Origin: Pseudomonadaceae bacterium
GTDB taxonomy: Bacteria > Pseudomonadota > Alphaproteobacteria > UBA2136 > UBA6156
DNA length: 6,866 nt
Assembly (NCBI GenBank): GCA_947464215.1
Contig: CANHVX010000055.1
Coordinates: 1 to 6,866, forward strand
Direction of reading: 5' to 3'
The translations under genes were made by a program, and so were the position numbers. The notes under the pieces were generated by a model that saw nothing but the letters and a program-made list of their open reading frames with translations, ran no database searches and was not told the DNA's origin. Positions within the stretch are counted from its first letter, which is position 1; every line of letters starts with the position of its first letter. Shown in pieces: positions 5,561-6,866 of this stretch.

Positions 5561-6866
5561 GCAAGACTGTCCCAACCTCTATACCTGCACAAACGTTGCC
5601 GGTGCTGCCGTTGCGCAATATTGTGGTCTTCCCCCACATGATTGTGCCGCTGTTTGTCGGCCGCGAAAAAAGCGTGCGGGCGTTGGAAGATGTGATGAAT
5701 GCCAGCAAGCAGATTATCATGGTGACCCAACGCGATGAAGCCCAAGATGAGCCCGATACCGACGGTGTTTACCGCGTGGGCTGCCTGGGCAACGTGCTGC
5801 AAATGCTGAAGCTGCCCGATGGCACCGTGAAGGTTTTAGTAGAAGGCCAAACCCGCGTGCGCCTGACCGACGTGCGCGACGAAGGCACCATGTTTACCGC
5901 GCGGGCAGAAAATTTTGTGGAGCGCCAAGGTGACGAAGAAGAGCTGGAAGCCCTGGTGCGCACCGTGGTGGCCGAATTTGAAGAATATGTGAAGCTGAAT
6001 AAAAAGATACCGCCGGAAGTTCTGGTGAGCCTGGCCGCGATTGATGAGCCGACACGCCTTGCCGATACCATTGCCAGCCACCTGAACCTGAAAATTGAGC
6101 AAAAGCAAGAATTGCTGGAGCTGGATTTGGTGGATGACCGGTTGGAAAAGCTTTACCAATTCATGGAAAATGAAATTGGTTTGCTGCAAGTGGAGCGCAA
6201 AATACGCACCCGCGTGAAAAAGCAAATGGAGAAAAGCCAGCGCGAGTATTACTTGAATGAGCAAATGAAAGCCATTCAGAAAGAACTGGGGGATGGCGAA
6301 GAAGGCGATTTGGGCGGCTATGACAAAAAGCTGAAAGAGCTAAAGCTTAGCCCCGAAGCCAAAGAAAAAGCCGAAACCGAGCTTAAAAAGCTACGCATGA
6401 TGAGCCCCATGAGCGCGGAAGCCACCGTGGTGCGCAATTATTTGGATGTGCTGTTTGGGCTGCCCTGGGGCAAGACCAGCAAGCTGAAAAAAGACCTCGG
6501 TTATGCCCAAGATGTGTTGGACGCTGACCACTTTGGCCTGGAAAAGGTAAAAGAGCGCATTGTGGAATACTTGGCGGTGCAACAACGTGTGGCCAAGCTA
6601 AAAGGGCCGATTTTGTGCCTGGTGGGGCCCCCGGGGGTTGGGAAAACCAGCCTTGCCGAAAGCATTGCCAAAGCCACCGGCCGCACCTACGTGCGCATGG
6701 CCCTGGGCGGTGTGCGCGATGAAGCTGAAATACGCGGCCACCGCCGCACCTACATTGGTGCGCTGCCGGGGAAGATTATCCAGAACCTGAAAAAAAGCGG
6801 CAGCATGAACCCGCTGTTCCTGCTGGATGAAATTGACAAGTTGGGGCAGGACTTCCGTGGTGACCC
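5557..6866 (+). CDS. lon: Lon protease (endopeptidase La), N-terminal 436 residues; continues past the right edge
   Basis: Cytosolic homo-oligomeric AAA+ serine protease that removes misfolded and regulatory proteins. The substrate-binding N domain starts with LPVLPLRNIVVFPHMIVPLFVGREKS (14-39). A charged helical, coiled-coil region follows at about 200-290, including REYYLNEQMKAIQKELG. The AAA+ part has the PWG motif, Walker A GPPGVGKT at 357-364, the pore-loop region TYIGALPGK near 398-406, and Walker B LFLLDEID with Asp424 and Glu425. These positions are within one residue of E. coli Lon, so the N-terminal part is full length. The Ser-Lys protease domain lies beyond the window. The start is the ATG at 5557: an in-frame TAA at 5539 excludes longer forms and the next ATG (codon 28) would cut the N domain. 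lon has its own transcription unit, set off by the terminator at 5392-5419 and carrying a CIRCE operator. Confidence 0.97.
   Translation, partial: MSKTVPTSIPAQTLPVLPLRNIVVFPHMIVPLFVGREKSVRALEDVMNASKQIIMVTQRDEAQDEPDTDGVYRVGCLGNVLQMLKLPDGTVKVLVEGQTRVRLTDVRDEGTMFTARAENFVERQGDEEELEALVRTVVAEFEEYVKLNKKIPPEVLVSLAAIDEPTRLADTIASHLNLKIEQKQELLELDLVDDRLEKLYQFMENEIGLLQVERKIRTRVKKQMEKSQREYYLNEQMKAIQKELGDGEEGDLGGYDKKLKELKLSPEAKEKAETELKKLRMMSPMSAEATVVRNYLDVLFGLPWGKTSKLKKDLGYAQDVLDADHFGLEKVKERIVEYLAVQQRVAKLKGPILCLVGPPGVGKTSLAESIAKATGRTYVRMALGGVRDEAEIRGHRRTYIGALPGKIIQNLKKSGSMNPLFLLDEIDKLGQDFRGD

Overview
The window looks like moderately GC-rich chromosomal DNA from an alphaproteobacterium. This rests on the ClpP, ClpX and Lon sequences, the small secreted DUF4189-type protein and CGC-rich codon use; the genus cannot be named from the sequence. 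The core is the ATP-dependent protease cluster clpP - clpX - lon, all on the + strand, with unrelated genes around and between its members. I see no RNA genes, insertion sequences or CRISPR arrays. No gene-free stretch exceeds 300 bases.

Layout. 1-290 (-): N-terminal part of a Tas-like aldo/keto reductase that runs off the left edge. 482-859 (+): a small secreted cysteine-rich DUF4189-like protein, closed by a strong intrinsic terminator. 956-1654 (+): a six-helix voltage-gated-type ion channel whose selectivity filter differs from that of the well-known bacterial sodium channels. 1744-2367 (+): clpP, with a terminator. 2440-3174 (-): an FkbM-family methyltransferase, inverted between clpP and clpX. 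3318-4676 (+): clpX. 4808-5383 (+): an unrecognised 191-residue protein with a distinct arginine-codon pattern and its own UUCG-loop terminator. 5557 to the right edge (+): lon, cut off just after its Walker B motif.

How they work together. ClpX unfolds substrates and feeds them to the ClpP chamber; Lon is an independent AAA+ protease. The main regulatory signal is a near-consensus CIRCE operator (HrcA binding site, 16 of 18 arm positions) about 30 bases upstream of lon. It suggests HrcA-type heat-shock control of lon in this organism. clpP and clpX each carry a CTTGCCCA word 50-56 bases before their starts, which may be a shared promoter element. No complete new multigene system is evident. 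The points most worth checking are the CIRCE site, the channel's filter, and the two unrelated genes lodged within the protease cluster.
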